DNA of 64,000 nucleotides from Desulfoluna sp942491485 (GTDB taxonomy: Bacteria; Desulfobacterota; Desulfobacteria; Desulfobacterales; Desulfolunaceae), in NCBI GenBank assembly GCA_942491485.1, contig CALOAX010000017.1, positions 434,001 through 498,000 of the forward strand. Direction: 5' to 3'. Under the pieces are notes generated by a model that worked only from the letters and a program-made list of their open reading frames with translations, had not been told where the DNA came from and made no database searches. The translations under genes were made by a program, and so were the position numbers. Positions 45,573 through 53,878 of the stretch are shown here, in pieces (positions within the stretch are counted from its first letter, which is position 1; the number at the start of each line of letters is the position of its first letter).

Positions 45573-46583
45573 TTAGATGAGCCCAAGCTCAATGGCGTCG
45601 AGCGCTTTTCGAGCCTCATCAAAGTCAGGCTTGACCGCAAGGGCCCTTCTGAAGTAGTCAACCGCATGCTCAGGCGTTTTCATGTCGATGTAGAGCCTGC
45701 CGATGTTGTAAAGAATATATATTTCGTCGGGATGAATTTTCAGCGCTTTTTTGTACTGCATCAAGGCTGTTTCAAAATTGCCCTTTTTTCTGGACAACAC
45801 ACCAAGGCTGTTAAAGATATTCACCGATTCGGTACTTGTTTGAAGGATGTCATTCAGGACGGATTCAGCATCTTCCAGTTTTCCCTTTTCCATATAAATA
45901 TCTGCAGCTCGCTGCATGTTTTTTTTTGCTTCCTCCGAGAGCCCAAGGGCTCTGTACGCCTTGCCCAATCCCTCGAAAGCCTTTGCAAAAAGACTGTCTA
46001 ACTGGGTTGCTTTCTGCAACGCAGGAATGGCTTCACTGTAATTCTCTTTCAGGATGTTGATGTAGCCGATATTGTAGTAGTATTCTGCGTTTTTATCAGA
46101 GCTGACCACCTCATCCAGGGTAACGATGGCTTCTTTGTAATGCCCCTTTTCAATCAGCTCCATCCCCTTGTTGATGTTGCTAACCTCATTCTCGAACAGG
46201 GGTTGATTGATGATCTCAGAGACGGACTCCATTTTTAACGTAAGGTTTTCCTTGTCATAGGGGGTGACAATCAGCCCTGTAACCCCTGCAAGGCCTGCCG
46301 TGAACACTTTTTGTTTTGTGTATGCCGAATCTGTCAGGAAAAACGGGAGGTTGACAAAGCGCTCATTTTTCCGAATTTGTTTTAAGAGGTCTACCCCCGA
46401 CGTTTCTTCCATGTCCCATGCCGCAATGATGCAATCAAAGGACTCCGATCCGGCCAGCGTCACGGCGTGATCGATGCTGTCGGTTCGTGTCAGGTTTTTG
46501 TACCCGATATATTTTAAAATATTCGCCAGTTCCCTGACCGCAAAATCATTGTCATCGACAAGTAATATGGATTCTGTTTTCAT
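45573..46583 (-). CDS. Response-regulator receiver domain fused to TPR repeats
   Basis: 336 residues. The receiver domain (1-125) has the acidic pair in ILLVDDNDFAV, the phosphoacceptor in CIIAAWDMEETSG, and a Thr/Ser region in LPFFLTDSAYT. After a linker, at least five TPR units run from about 135 to 330 (EYYYNIGYINILKENYSEAI, AFEGLGKAYRALGLSEEAKK, NIFNSLGVLSRKKGNFETAL, YILYNIGRLYIDMKTPEHAV). There is no DNA-binding output, so it probably works by protein contacts. It is convergent with the HDOD gene. Confidence 0.9.
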   Translation of the reverse strand: MKTESILLVDDNDFAVRELANILKYIGYKNLTRTDSIDHAVTLAGSESFDCIIAAWDMEETSGVDLLKQIRKNERFVNLPFFLTDSAYTKQKVFTAGLAGVTGLIVTPYDKENLTLKMESVSEIINQPLFENEVSNINKGMELIEKGHYKEAIVTLDEVVSSDKNAEYYYNIGYINILKENYSEAIPALQKATQLDSLFAKAFEGLGKAYRALGLSEEAKKNMQRAADIYMEKGKLEDAESVLNDILQTSTESVNIFNSLGVLSRKKGNFETALMQYKKALKIHPDEIYILYNIGRLYIDMKTPEHAVDYFRRALAVKPDFDEARKALDAIELGLI

Positions 46584-47358
46584 TTGGCTCCGCTGTAGTA
46601 ACGATAAGATGGTTTTCGTTTATAGGGGCATGCCAGCGTGTCAGGTCCAGGGTCTCTTGGGCCATGTTTATGGTGCTATGGATTGGCTTTTTATGGGTGT
46701 ATATATGTCATGTTTTTATCATTTGTGGTGGCAGCTTTCAAGGAAGGATAAATAAGGTGATCCTGAATCGTCTCTCCCCATTCGTTTGTGAAACATGGGG
46801 GCAGGGGCTCTATGCTTTTTGTGAACGGGGTTTTTCGCCCAGTGTGAGGTGTCATGCTGAACCCATGTATAGGCCCAGTGGGTGGGTGGGGGCTGGGTCC
46901 AGGGGGGCGTAACGTGTATCTTTTTGTCAGGCGCAGGCTGTTTTTATTCCAGGATGGAAAACCCTGGCCTCAGGCCAAGGTCAGAGTTCACAGGCTTTGC
47001 CGAGTCAACGACCCACAATAAACGAAGTGATACCTCATAATTCATGGCAACGTTTGGAGTCCTCGTCAAGGAAGGCCTTATGAACCACGAAGATCACGAC
47101 GGATACGAAGAAAAACAAAAGAGCGATAGGTCGCTTTTGCGGCGAAGCTGCCTTCGTGCTCTTCGTGTCCTTCGTGGTCGAAATCCATTCTGTCATTCAG
47201 CATGAAGTTACCGTCAATATAGAGGCAGTGGGCGGAGATGCATTTTGTTTCTTTCACCCTGTTAGGAGTAAGGTATTTTACCCCTTTTAGGGTTATTCCA
47301 ATACCGGCCCCTCTGGGGTCGGATCTTTATTGAACTGTTATCGGGTGCATGTCATGCA
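46584..47358. other. Gene-free region with repeat R2
   Basis: About 775 bp. R2 copy 4 fills 46985-47283. The rest holds the promoter region of the receiver-TPR gene and no supported gene. Confidence 0.5.
46985..47283 (+). repeat. Dispersed repeat R2, copy 4 (longest)
   Basis: CTTTGCCGAGTCAACGAC, TTCATGGCAACGTTTGGAGT, the AACCACGAAGATCACGACGG arm, GCGGCGAAGCTGCCTTCGTG, and TTTCTTTCACCCTGTTAGGA at the end. About 300 bp with a central long inverted repeat and no coding frame. Confidence 0.8.
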
Positions 47359-47407
47359 TTTCACCATTCACCATTCACCATTCACCATTCACCATTCACC
47401 ATTCACA
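47359..47407 (+). repeat. Seven-base tandem repeat (ATTCACC) overlapping the azlD stop
   Basis: Five perfect ATTCACC units from 47366 to 47400, with a one-mismatch unit on each side. The stop codon of azlD (47403-47405) lies in the last unit. Confidence 0.9.
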
Positions 47408-47726
47408 TAACCATGCCCGCGCCCCAGTAGAGCAACATGCCCACCACAAGGGTCCCGCCCAGGGATTTTGTATACCAGGCAAAGACAAAGGTGGGGATGG
47501 CCACAAGCATCTCTATGGAGAAGGGGGCAAAGGCCCTTGGGGTGCCGTGGGTCACAAGGGCGGGGACCAAAAGGGCGCTTAAGATGGCCACCGGGATCAG
47601 CTCCAGCCACTCGATGAGCAGGGGCGGCAGCTGCCGCTTGGAGAGAAAGAAGAGGGGAACCCAGCGGGGGATAAAGGAGACGAGCCCCATGCCCAGGATG
47701 AGGATGATGTAGCTATGATTTTCCAT
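47403..47726 (-). CDS. azlD: AzlD-family branched-chain amino-acid export subunit
   Basis: 107 residues, four hydrophobic segments, typical AzlD size. IPRWVPLFFLSKRQLPPLLIEW and IPVAILSALLVPALV match the family. With AzlC it forms a small exporter of branched-chain amino acids or related compounds. Its ATG overlaps the end of azlC by 14 bases, so the two are coupled. The stop codon lies inside a seven-base tandem repeat. Confidence 0.9.
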   Translation of the reverse strand: MENHSYIILILGMGLVSFIPRWVPLFFLSKRQLPPLLIEWLELIPVAILSALLVPALVTHGTPRAFAPFSIEMLVAIPTFVFAWYTKSLGGTLVVGMLLYWGAGMVM

Positions 47727-48447
47727 GGGCCTGGCTCCATTTTTTGATGATCACGCCTGCGGTGGCGGCGAAAAGCGTTGCGATGATGATGTAGGCGTTG
47801 CCCGGAATGACGAGGGAGAGGCCCACGGCGCTGGCCCCGGCCAGGATGGCCGTGATAACGAAGATGCGGCCGCCCAGCTGGTAGATGAGCAGGGTAATGA
47901 ACATGGCGGTGAGGGCGTAGTCCAGGCCGAAGGCGTTTTCCGGGATGAACCGCCCGAAGTAGCATCCGATGGTGGTGCTGATCACCCATGAGAAGAAGGC
48001 CGCGTAGCTGGCCACGATGGCTTTCTCGATCTCCCAGGGGCCGATTTTGAGTTGGTTCAGGTTCACGGCAAAGGTCTCGTCCACGATGCCGTAGCTGAGC
48101 ATGGTGATCTTCTTCCGGCAAGCGCCCTGGTAGTGGACGGCAAGGGAGGAGCTCATGAGAAGGTGCCGCAGGTTGACGATGAAGGTGGTCAGGACAATGG
48201 CGGCAATGGAGGCCCCTGCGGTGATCATGGAGACCGCGATGAACTGGCCGCTGCCTGCAAAGACACACAAGGACATAAAGAAGACCTGAAGGGGGGAGAG
48301 CCCTGCCTTTTCGCCAAGAACCCCCATGGCAAGCCCTAAGGGGATGTACCCGACACAGATAGGCCAGATTGCAAGGAGGCCCTGGATGAGAGATGATTTT
48401 TCGGCCAGGGAGCCGCCACCCGCCCCTTCTTCAATTGTATAGCTCAT
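47713..48447 (-). CDS. azlC: AzlC-family branched-chain amino-acid exporter
   Basis: 244 residues from the ATG at 48447 (AGGTG upstream). AIWPICVGYIPLGLAMGVLG and LSPLQVFFMSLCVFAGSGQF are the conserved first helices of AzlC, and NLRHLLMSSSLAVHYQGA is the family signature. About seven hydrophobic segments. It is the first gene of the azlCD pair. Confidence 0.93.
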   Translation of the reverse strand: MSYTIEEGAGGGSLAEKSSLIQGLLAIWPICVGYIPLGLAMGVLGEKAGLSPLQVFFMSLCVFAGSGQFIAVSMITAGASIAAIVLTTFIVNLRHLLMSSSLAVHYQGACRKKITMLSYGIVDETFAVNLNQLKIGPWEIEKAIVASYAAFFSWVISTTIGCYFGRFIPENAFGLDYALTAMFITLLIYQLGGRIFVITAILAGASAVGLSLVIPGNAYIIIATLFAATAGVIIKKWSQAHGKS

Positions 48448-48524
48448 AACACCACACCTGCTTGATATACCTTGAAACCGCCAATTCACAGGGCGGATTA
48501 TCTGAAAGCACGGTTCAGCAATGC

Positions 48525-48556
48525 CTCCGGCAGGTCGCCGGCGGCAATAGTGAGCT
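48525..48556 (+). repeat. Dispersed repeat R1 (fragment)
   Basis: TGCCTCCGGCAGGTCGCCGG followed by CGGCAATAGTGAGC. A short, rearranged piece of R1 upstream of azlC. Confidence 0.5.
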
Positions 48557-48733
48557 AAACCGTACTCTTAAAAAATGTTTAATAAGCCAAAGGTGTACTG
48601 AAGTCAATACATGCCGGAACAGGGGTGTTTGAGCCGGTGTAGCTGAGATGTAACGGGCAGATGTTAAAGCGAATATTGTCGCCAGTGGCTGTTCCGGAAT
48701 AAGGAACGGGCCTGGGATACAGGAATGCGGGGC

Positions 48734-49192
48734 TCATGGCGCGTCGTCGAGGTACTTTCCGTAGAGTTTTTCCATGCAGGTGGGGCAGAGGCCGTGGCTG
48801 AACTGAGCCTCAGAGTGGGAGCTGAGGTAGGTCTCCACCTGATGCCAGAAGCCGTCGTCGTCACGGATCTTTTTGCATGAGGCACAGATGGGAAGAATCC
48901 CTTTGAGTTGCGTGATTTCTGCCATGGCCCCTTCAAGTTCCCGGTTCTTTCGGGCAATGAGCTCTTTTCCGCGGCGCAGAGCCATCAGCCGCCGTTGAAG
49001 AAGGATGGCCTGGCAGATGACCAGTACGAGGCATACGGTGATCACTTCGTCGACTTCATATGCTTCATGCCTGTGTGAGAAGTCCACCAGTTTTTCAAGA
49101 ATATCAAACCGGCTCGCGAGAACAAAGGTGATGAGTGCAACGACGGCCAGGAACAGGCGCTCTTTTGTTGTATTGATTGTGCAGGGGCTCAT
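48734..49192 (-). CDS. Small membrane protein with a CxxC/CxxC sensor-type tail
   Basis: 152 residues. Two hydrophobic segments (LFLAVVALITFVLA and VDEVITVCLVLVICQAILLQ) are followed by a coiled coil (about 66-92) and LKGILPICASCKKIRDDDGF, WHQVETYLSSHSEAQFSHGL, CPTCMEKLYGKYL. This CxxCKKIRDD...HGLCPxC module is common at the ends of sensor kinases and response regulators of anaerobic deltaproteobacteria and probably binds a metal or is redox-active. Here it stands alone on a membrane anchor, without kinase or receiver. Confidence 0.75.
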   Translation of the reverse strand: MSPCTINTTKERLFLAVVALITFVLASRFDILEKLVDFSHRHEAYEVDEVITVCLVLVICQAILLQRRLMALRRGKELIARKNRELEGAMAEITQLKGILPICASCKKIRDDDGFWHQVETYLSSHSEAQFSHGLCPTCMEKLYGKYLDDAP

Positions 49193-49689
49193 GTGTCTCC
49201 ACCTTTCACCGAGGGGGCGTTGCAGTGAACAGAAAAAAGGGGGTGTTGCCGTGGTTCGAACGCCTTGAAGGGCAGTTGGGTGATTTTGAGGGCAGACGTT
49301 CGGTGCGTTGGCGTGACATTCCTTTATTTTTCGATTTTAAAATATAGCAATACTGATGCTTCATGTCACAGCAATATGGTTATGGAAGCAAAAGTGGGGC
49401 GTTAAAGGAACAATTCGGATAAGTATTCGGCTTGTGCAACCTGATTTCAGTGTATTTAGCCTGTGTGGTTTTACCACCATCGCCGCCGGAGGCATCTTTT
49501 GGGGAGATGAATGCTGACAAACCATCAAGATCATGAACGCCCTTCGGGCTGCATGACGAAGGGTAACAGGCCTAAGCCGTTATTCACGGGCGCAGCCCAT
49601 CAGCAGATGTGGCGTACCCGAGGAACGTGGGGTCGGAGCATTTGCAACCCGCTTTCAAGGTGGCGCACCTTGCCCCCGGAGGCATGTTT
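49193..49689. other. Gene-free region with R1 repeats
   Basis: About 500 bp. A reversed R1 fills 49586-49684, including CACGGGCGCAGCCC and a TTTCAAGGTGGCGCACCTT arm. A GCCGCCGGAGGC fragment lies at 49482-49494. No gene is supported. Confidence 0.55.
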
Positions 49690-51507
49690 TTAGCCCCCGA
49701 AGCTTTTGTCATCCATGGTGACGGCGGCATCGCCCAGGGCCATGAGGGCGTCCATCTTTCCAAAGGTGACGGGCAGCTGGTTGGTAAAGAAAAATTCGGC
49801 CCCTTTGATCTGGCCGTCCAGGAAGGGACGGTCTTTCTTTTTGGCGCCTTCCTCGATTTTCTCAGCGGCCGTGGCAGCACGCCAGAGAAGCATCCAGGCG
49901 ATGATGGCATCGCCCATGATCTCCAGGAAGGGCACCGAGTGGGCAAAGGATTTTCGGAGCTCCCCTGACAGAAGGGCGGTTCCGATGGCCATGGCGCATT
50001 CACCCAGGCGATTCACCAGGGTTGATGCGGTCTCGGTGAAGGGGAGGGTGGAAGGGAAGGCGGCGGCTTTTTCGATGGTCTGGTTCATGCGGCCAAGGAG
50101 CTCCATGAAGACCCGGCCCTTTTTCATGCCCAGTTTTCGGGCCAGAAGGTCCATGGCCTGGATGCCGTCGGTCCCTTCGTAGATGGAGGCGATCTTGCAA
50201 TCCCGTGCGATCTGCTCCACGGGGTAGTCCCGGATGTATCCGGCGCCGCCGTAGACCTGGATGGCCTTTATACAGGCATCATAGCCTTTCATGCTGTTGT
50301 AGGTTTTCAGGATGGGGGTAAGAAGGCCCACGAGATCATCGGTGTTCTCCTGCTCTTCGGGATCATTGCTTACCCTGTGGTGGTCCATGAGAAGGGCGAT
50401 GTAGTAGGCAAAGCTTCGCATGCCGTCCACGCAGCACTTCATCTCAAGGAGCATGCGCCGGATGTCCGGGTGGTCGATGATGGCAACGGAAGGGGCGGTG
50501 GGGTCCAGGGCCTCTTCGATGGCCCGGCCCTGCTTTCGGGTCCGGGCGTAGTCCAGGGCGTAGAGGTAGGCGGCCGAAGCGTGGGAGAAGGCCTGGATAC
50601 CCACACCGAGCCTGGCCTCATTCATCATGGTAAACATGATGCGCATCCCTTTGTTCTCTTCGCCCAGGAGAAGCCCCCGGCAAGCCCCACTGCTTCCAAG
50701 GGACATGCTGCAGGTGGCGCTGCCGTGCAGGCCCATCTTCTCCTCGATGCCGGTACAGACGATGTCGTTGGGCTCGCCGAGGGAGCCGTCCTCGTTGACC
50801 CAGATCTTGGGGACAAGGAAGATGGAGATGCCCTTGGAACCGGGAGGGGCCCCTTCAGTGCGCGCCAGAACCGGGTGGATGATGTTTTCTGTCAGATCAT
50901 GGTCTCCGGAGGTGATGAAGATCTTGCTGCCGGAGAGGGACCAGGTGCCGTCGTCGTTGCGTTTGGCGCTGGTGGTGAGGGCACCGACGTCGGAGCCTGC
51001 CTCCGGTTCGGTGAGGAGCATGGTTCCGCTCCAGGTGCCGGCATAAAGGTTTTTCATGAACAGCTCTTTTTGCAGCTTGGTGCCGTAAAGCTCAATCATT
51101 TTGCCGCAGCCGTGGCCCAGCATGGCGTAGCTGGAAAAAGCGAAGTTGGTGCCGATGAGATACTCTCCTGCGGCATGGCTGATGAGGTAAGGAAGGCCCT
51201 GGCCTCCCACCTTCGGGTCTTCGGCGAGGGCCATCCACTCCCCGTCGCGGAACAGCTCGAAGGGGCGTCGGAAGCAGGACGGCGGCGTGACCTGTCCCTG
51301 ATTGAAGCGCACCCCCTCGCGATCCCCCAGGGCGTATGTGGGCAGGATCTCCTTAAGGGCGAATTTCCTCGCCTCGCTTATCACCATTTCAAAGGTCTTC
51401 CGGTTGAAGTCGGCGTACATCGCATGCTCTGTAAGCGACTCCGCATCAAACTGGTCAAACAACACAAAATCGATGTCCCGTCTGTCTGCCACCTGTTGAG
51501 CTGCCAT
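49690..51507 (-). CDS. Acyl-CoA dehydrogenase (long form with C-terminal extension)
   Basis: 605 residues from the ATG at 51507 with AGGAGG five bases upstream. It is the FAD enzyme of the first beta-oxidation step. Visible blocks: MLLTEPEAGSDVGALTTSAK (flavin/substrate region), SGSKIFITSGDHDL, MGLHGSATCSMSLGSSGA, GVGIQAFSHASAAYLYALDY, and GGAGYIRDYPVEQIARDCKI followed by ASIYEGTDGIQAMDL. The extra 120 C-terminal residues are the acetyl-CoA-dehydrogenase C-terminal-like region found in the 600-residue class. No ETF gene is adjacent. Chain-length preference is unknown. Confidence 0.95.
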   Translation of the reverse strand: MAAQQVADRRDIDFVLFDQFDAESLTEHAMYADFNRKTFEMVISEARKFALKEILPTYALGDREGVRFNQGQVTPPSCFRRPFELFRDGEWMALAEDPKVGGQGLPYLISHAAGEYLIGTNFAFSSYAMLGHGCGKMIELYGTKLQKELFMKNLYAGTWSGTMLLTEPEAGSDVGALTTSAKRNDDGTWSLSGSKIFITSGDHDLTENIIHPVLARTEGAPPGSKGISIFLVPKIWVNEDGSLGEPNDIVCTGIEEKMGLHGSATCSMSLGSSGACRGLLLGEENKGMRIMFTMMNEARLGVGIQAFSHASAAYLYALDYARTRKQGRAIEEALDPTAPSVAIIDHPDIRRMLLEMKCCVDGMRSFAYYIALLMDHHRVSNDPEEQENTDDLVGLLTPILKTYNSMKGYDACIKAIQVYGGAGYIRDYPVEQIARDCKIASIYEGTDGIQAMDLLARKLGMKKGRVFMELLGRMNQTIEKAAAFPSTLPFTETASTLVNRLGECAMAIGTALLSGELRKSFAHSVPFLEIMGDAIIAWMLLWRAATAAEKIEEGAKKKDRPFLDGQIKGAEFFFTNQLPVTFGKMDALMALGDAAVTMDDKSFGG

Positions 51508-51540
51508 GCAAACCTCCTTGATAAAGAAATGATAAGAATA

Positions 51541-51650
51541 GCCTCCGGCGGCAAGGTGTGCCACCTTGAAAGCGGGTTGCGAATGCTCCATCCCTCGTTC
51601 CTCGGGTTGTCACATTCGCTGACGGGCTGCGCCCGTGAACAACGGCTTAG
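51541..51650 (+). repeat. Dispersed repeat R1 (B form, extended)
   Basis: GCCTCCGGCGGCAAGGTGTG, CCACCTTGAAAGCGGGTTGC, CCCTCGTTCCTCGGG, then CACATTCGCTGACGGGCTGC with GCCCGTGAACAACGGCT. The copies at 57058 and 63651 have the same extended order. Confidence 0.85.
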
Positions 51651-52189
51651 GTTTTTTAAACCTTCTTCGTGCAGCCCGAAGGGCGCTTCGTGATCTTCGT
51701 GGTTTGTGTCCTAACCAGATCATGAAAGTGTCTGACAGCCTTTATGGGGTGCTTTATGCGCGTGTTGGCAGATCAAGTGACCGGGGATCCATGTGTGCAT
51801 TCCGACTCCATTTGGGTTGACTCTGGCCGGTCTCACTCTAACGGCGAGGGGGCGAAGCCATCTCAGGAAGAAAGAAACTCGAAGCCTGGCTGCCTTTCGT
51901 GTCAGGGGAATGCCGTGTGGACTCGCTGTGGTGTCGGTCTGTCTATGGGTGCTTGAAATCTGCCGCGTCAGGCAAGGGCAGATGTTGTTTAAGGGTATTA
52001 TGAAAGGGGACGTGCTGTATGATTTCTGATGTTGTGTAATAACCGGATGTTGCTATCAGCTTAGAGGGGTTTTGTTTTTTGTGTCAAGCGGGAATTGTTG
52101 TTGGAGGCGTTGGGGGGCTTTGGTGCGAGGTGAAAAAAAGCAGAGGGCAAGGTTCCAATGCCATGTTGTTTAGGCATGACCTGCAAAGT

Positions 52190-52225
52190 GGGGAGGCCCG
52201 TTTTCACGTGACCTCCCCGTTTTTT
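52190..52225 (+). terminator. Orphan rightward terminator
   Basis: GGGGAGG (52190-52196) pairs with CCTCCCC (52212-52218), followed by GTTTTTT. On the minus strand there is no T-tract, so it does not serve the DUF2628 gene. No plus-strand gene ends before it; an untranslated RNA between about 52000 and 52225 is possible. Confidence 0.5.
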
Positions 52226-52248
52226 ATGACCAAAATGGCAGGGCTCTT

Positions 52249-53121
52249 TTATTGCAAATGGGGGGCGATGTCCTTCATGTCGAAGAAATAGGACCCGAAA
52301 AGGGCCATGACGCCCATCATGATAATGAACAGGGCAAGAACCTTGGGGATGGGGTTGACCCCGCCCGTGACTTCCATGGCCTGGTTTGGATCGATGTGAT
52401 CACTGGCCGCAATGATGGTGTTGACCTTCTTTTTCACGTGGAGAAAGTAGAGGAAGTTGGCAAAGGCACCGAAAAAGAAGGAGACGGCCAGGCTGCCTCC
52501 GGGGATGACGATTCCTGCGGCAGAGATGCCGAAAAAGAGAAGGGCCAAGCCGTACATCTTGCGGTAGATGAGCCAGACGATGCCGAAAAGAAAGGCCCCC
52601 CAGTTCCAGGAAGGGACAAAGGTGGTCCGCCCTTTTTTGGAAAACAGCTTGAACTTATCTGCGTACCATTCTCCGCGGGGTCCGGCATAGGCCGTCCAGA
52701 GGGGCAGCAGGGCAGAGGTGTCATCCTGGGGTGTGCCATTCTCGGGTTCCCAATGGGCATCCGTGGTCTGGTTGTCCCGGGGCGTTTCCTGGGAGTCACA
52801 CCAGGAGCATCTGGCATCGGGGGTGTCCTTGACGCGACCGCAATCCGAGCACCTGGGCGTTTCCGGCTCTTCCTTGTAATCCACCTCAATGCGGCAGAGG
52901 GCACCCGTCTCGGCAAATCGCTTTGCAAAATCATCGGTTTTTACCCGGTCTTCGCTTCGAAAGACGACCATGCGCTGGCCGGAAAAGAGGCGCTCCACTC
53001 CGGCTGTATCTATGTCGAAACGGTCCATGAGCCGGCCCTTGACTTCGCGCTTGCTTTCACGTTCCCGGACTTTTCCTTCAAACAGGACCACATAGAGCTC
53101 TTTCAACGATGTTCCTCCCAT
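52249..53121 (-). CDS. DUF2628 membrane protein with zinc ribbon
   Basis: 290 residues from the ATG at 53121, with GGTGG upstream; longer versions add an unlikely Arg-rich leader. The soluble N-terminus (about 1-80, LKELYVVLFEGKVRERESKR) precedes a CxxC-x9-CxxC zinc ribbon (CSDCGRVKDTPDARCSWC). DUF2628 follows: FVPSWNWGAFLFGIVWLIYR and MYGLALLFFGISAAGIVIPG, with a last membrane helix VLALFIIMMGVMALFGSYFF at the C-terminus. Function unknown. Confidence 0.75.
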   Translation of the reverse strand: MGGTSLKELYVVLFEGKVRERESKREVKGRLMDRFDIDTAGVERLFSGQRMVVFRSEDRVKTDDFAKRFAETGALCRIEVDYKEEPETPRCSDCGRVKDTPDARCSWCDSQETPRDNQTTDAHWEPENGTPQDDTSALLPLWTAYAGPRGEWYADKFKLFSKKGRTTFVPSWNWGAFLFGIVWLIYRKMYGLALLFFGISAAGIVIPGGSLAVSFFFGAFANFLYFLHVKKKVNTIIAASDHIDPNQAMEVTGGVNPIPKVLALFIIMMGVMALFGSYFFDMKDIAPHLQ

Positions 53122-53878
53122 TAATATACCACCCTGATATCTTGACGACATTGGCTTATGACGGTGACGTGTTCGGGCGGTGCGTCCATGTCGTCGATTT
53201 CTGAGAATGCATCGCATCCATTCGAACCACCCTATTTTACAAATTGATTCCTTGTATGCCAACGCCTCTTTTGCGTCAACCCCGCAACGGTATTTTCATG
53301 GGAGGATCCGGGAAAAAACAGGCGTAACGGAGGGGCTCTCTGGGTGGGTGGGGCGTGAAATAGGGGGCAATGTGTGGTAAGGGTCATGGGGCGAATGCGG
53401 TATAATAATGACCGGTGTACATCCACGGGCGAAGCCCGTCAGGCAATGTGGCCAGCCCGAGGCAAAAGGGCTGGGAGCATTGGCGAATCCGGGATTCAAG
53501 GGGGAGACGAAACCCCTATCTCTAAAATCCCCTGGCTGTCGGGGCGCATTGGGCTGATCCCGTTGCCGGAACAGCCACTGGGGCCACTTGGGTCGATCTT
53601 AACCCGGATATTTCACGAGTTGAGTGCACCCATATTCAAGGCATCAGAGCTGTAGATGTAGTGGTTTACCTCAAAGCTCTGATAACGCAGAAGATGGGTG
53701 CATTCGGCTCGCCCGAAGAGTGAGAAAAGCGAGCGGAAAACCGTGAATTACATTTTGTGTTTTTGAAATATCTTTATTTGTCACAGTAACTGTCAGTAAT
53801 GACATCTTATTACTTTGATCTAATTGTTTTCTCATGAAATATCCGGGTTATTCAACATCACGCAGCAAGGAAGAGAGT
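53122..53878. other. Gene-free region with MITE-like element
   Basis: About 755 bp. An R1-like piece with ACGGGCGAAGCCCGT lies at 53420-53500, and the MITE-like element fills 53603-53847, ending 31 bp before the sigma-54 activator start. No protein gene is supported. Confidence 0.5.
53603..53847. mobile_element. 245-bp MITE-like element
   Basis: The left end CCCGGATATTTCACGAG and right end CTCATGAAATATCCGGG are inverted copies with one mismatch. Flanks are TTAA (53599) and TTAT (53848), a near target duplication of the TTAN type. Inside is a reversed R3 repeat (53707-53754). It does not encode a protein. The right end supplies an ATG that could lengthen the downstream regulator. Confidence 0.75.

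Larger units (their letters stand above)
51508..52248. other. Gene-free region with R1 repeat and a rightward terminator
   Basis: About 740 bp. R1 at 51541-51650 is followed by an R2-like CTTCGTG hairpin (51665-51705) and TGACCGGGGATCCATGTGTG (about 51779-51798), a block that recurs near 57510. A terminator-like hairpin at 52190-52225 faces right with no gene before it. No protein gene is supported. Confidence 0.5.
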
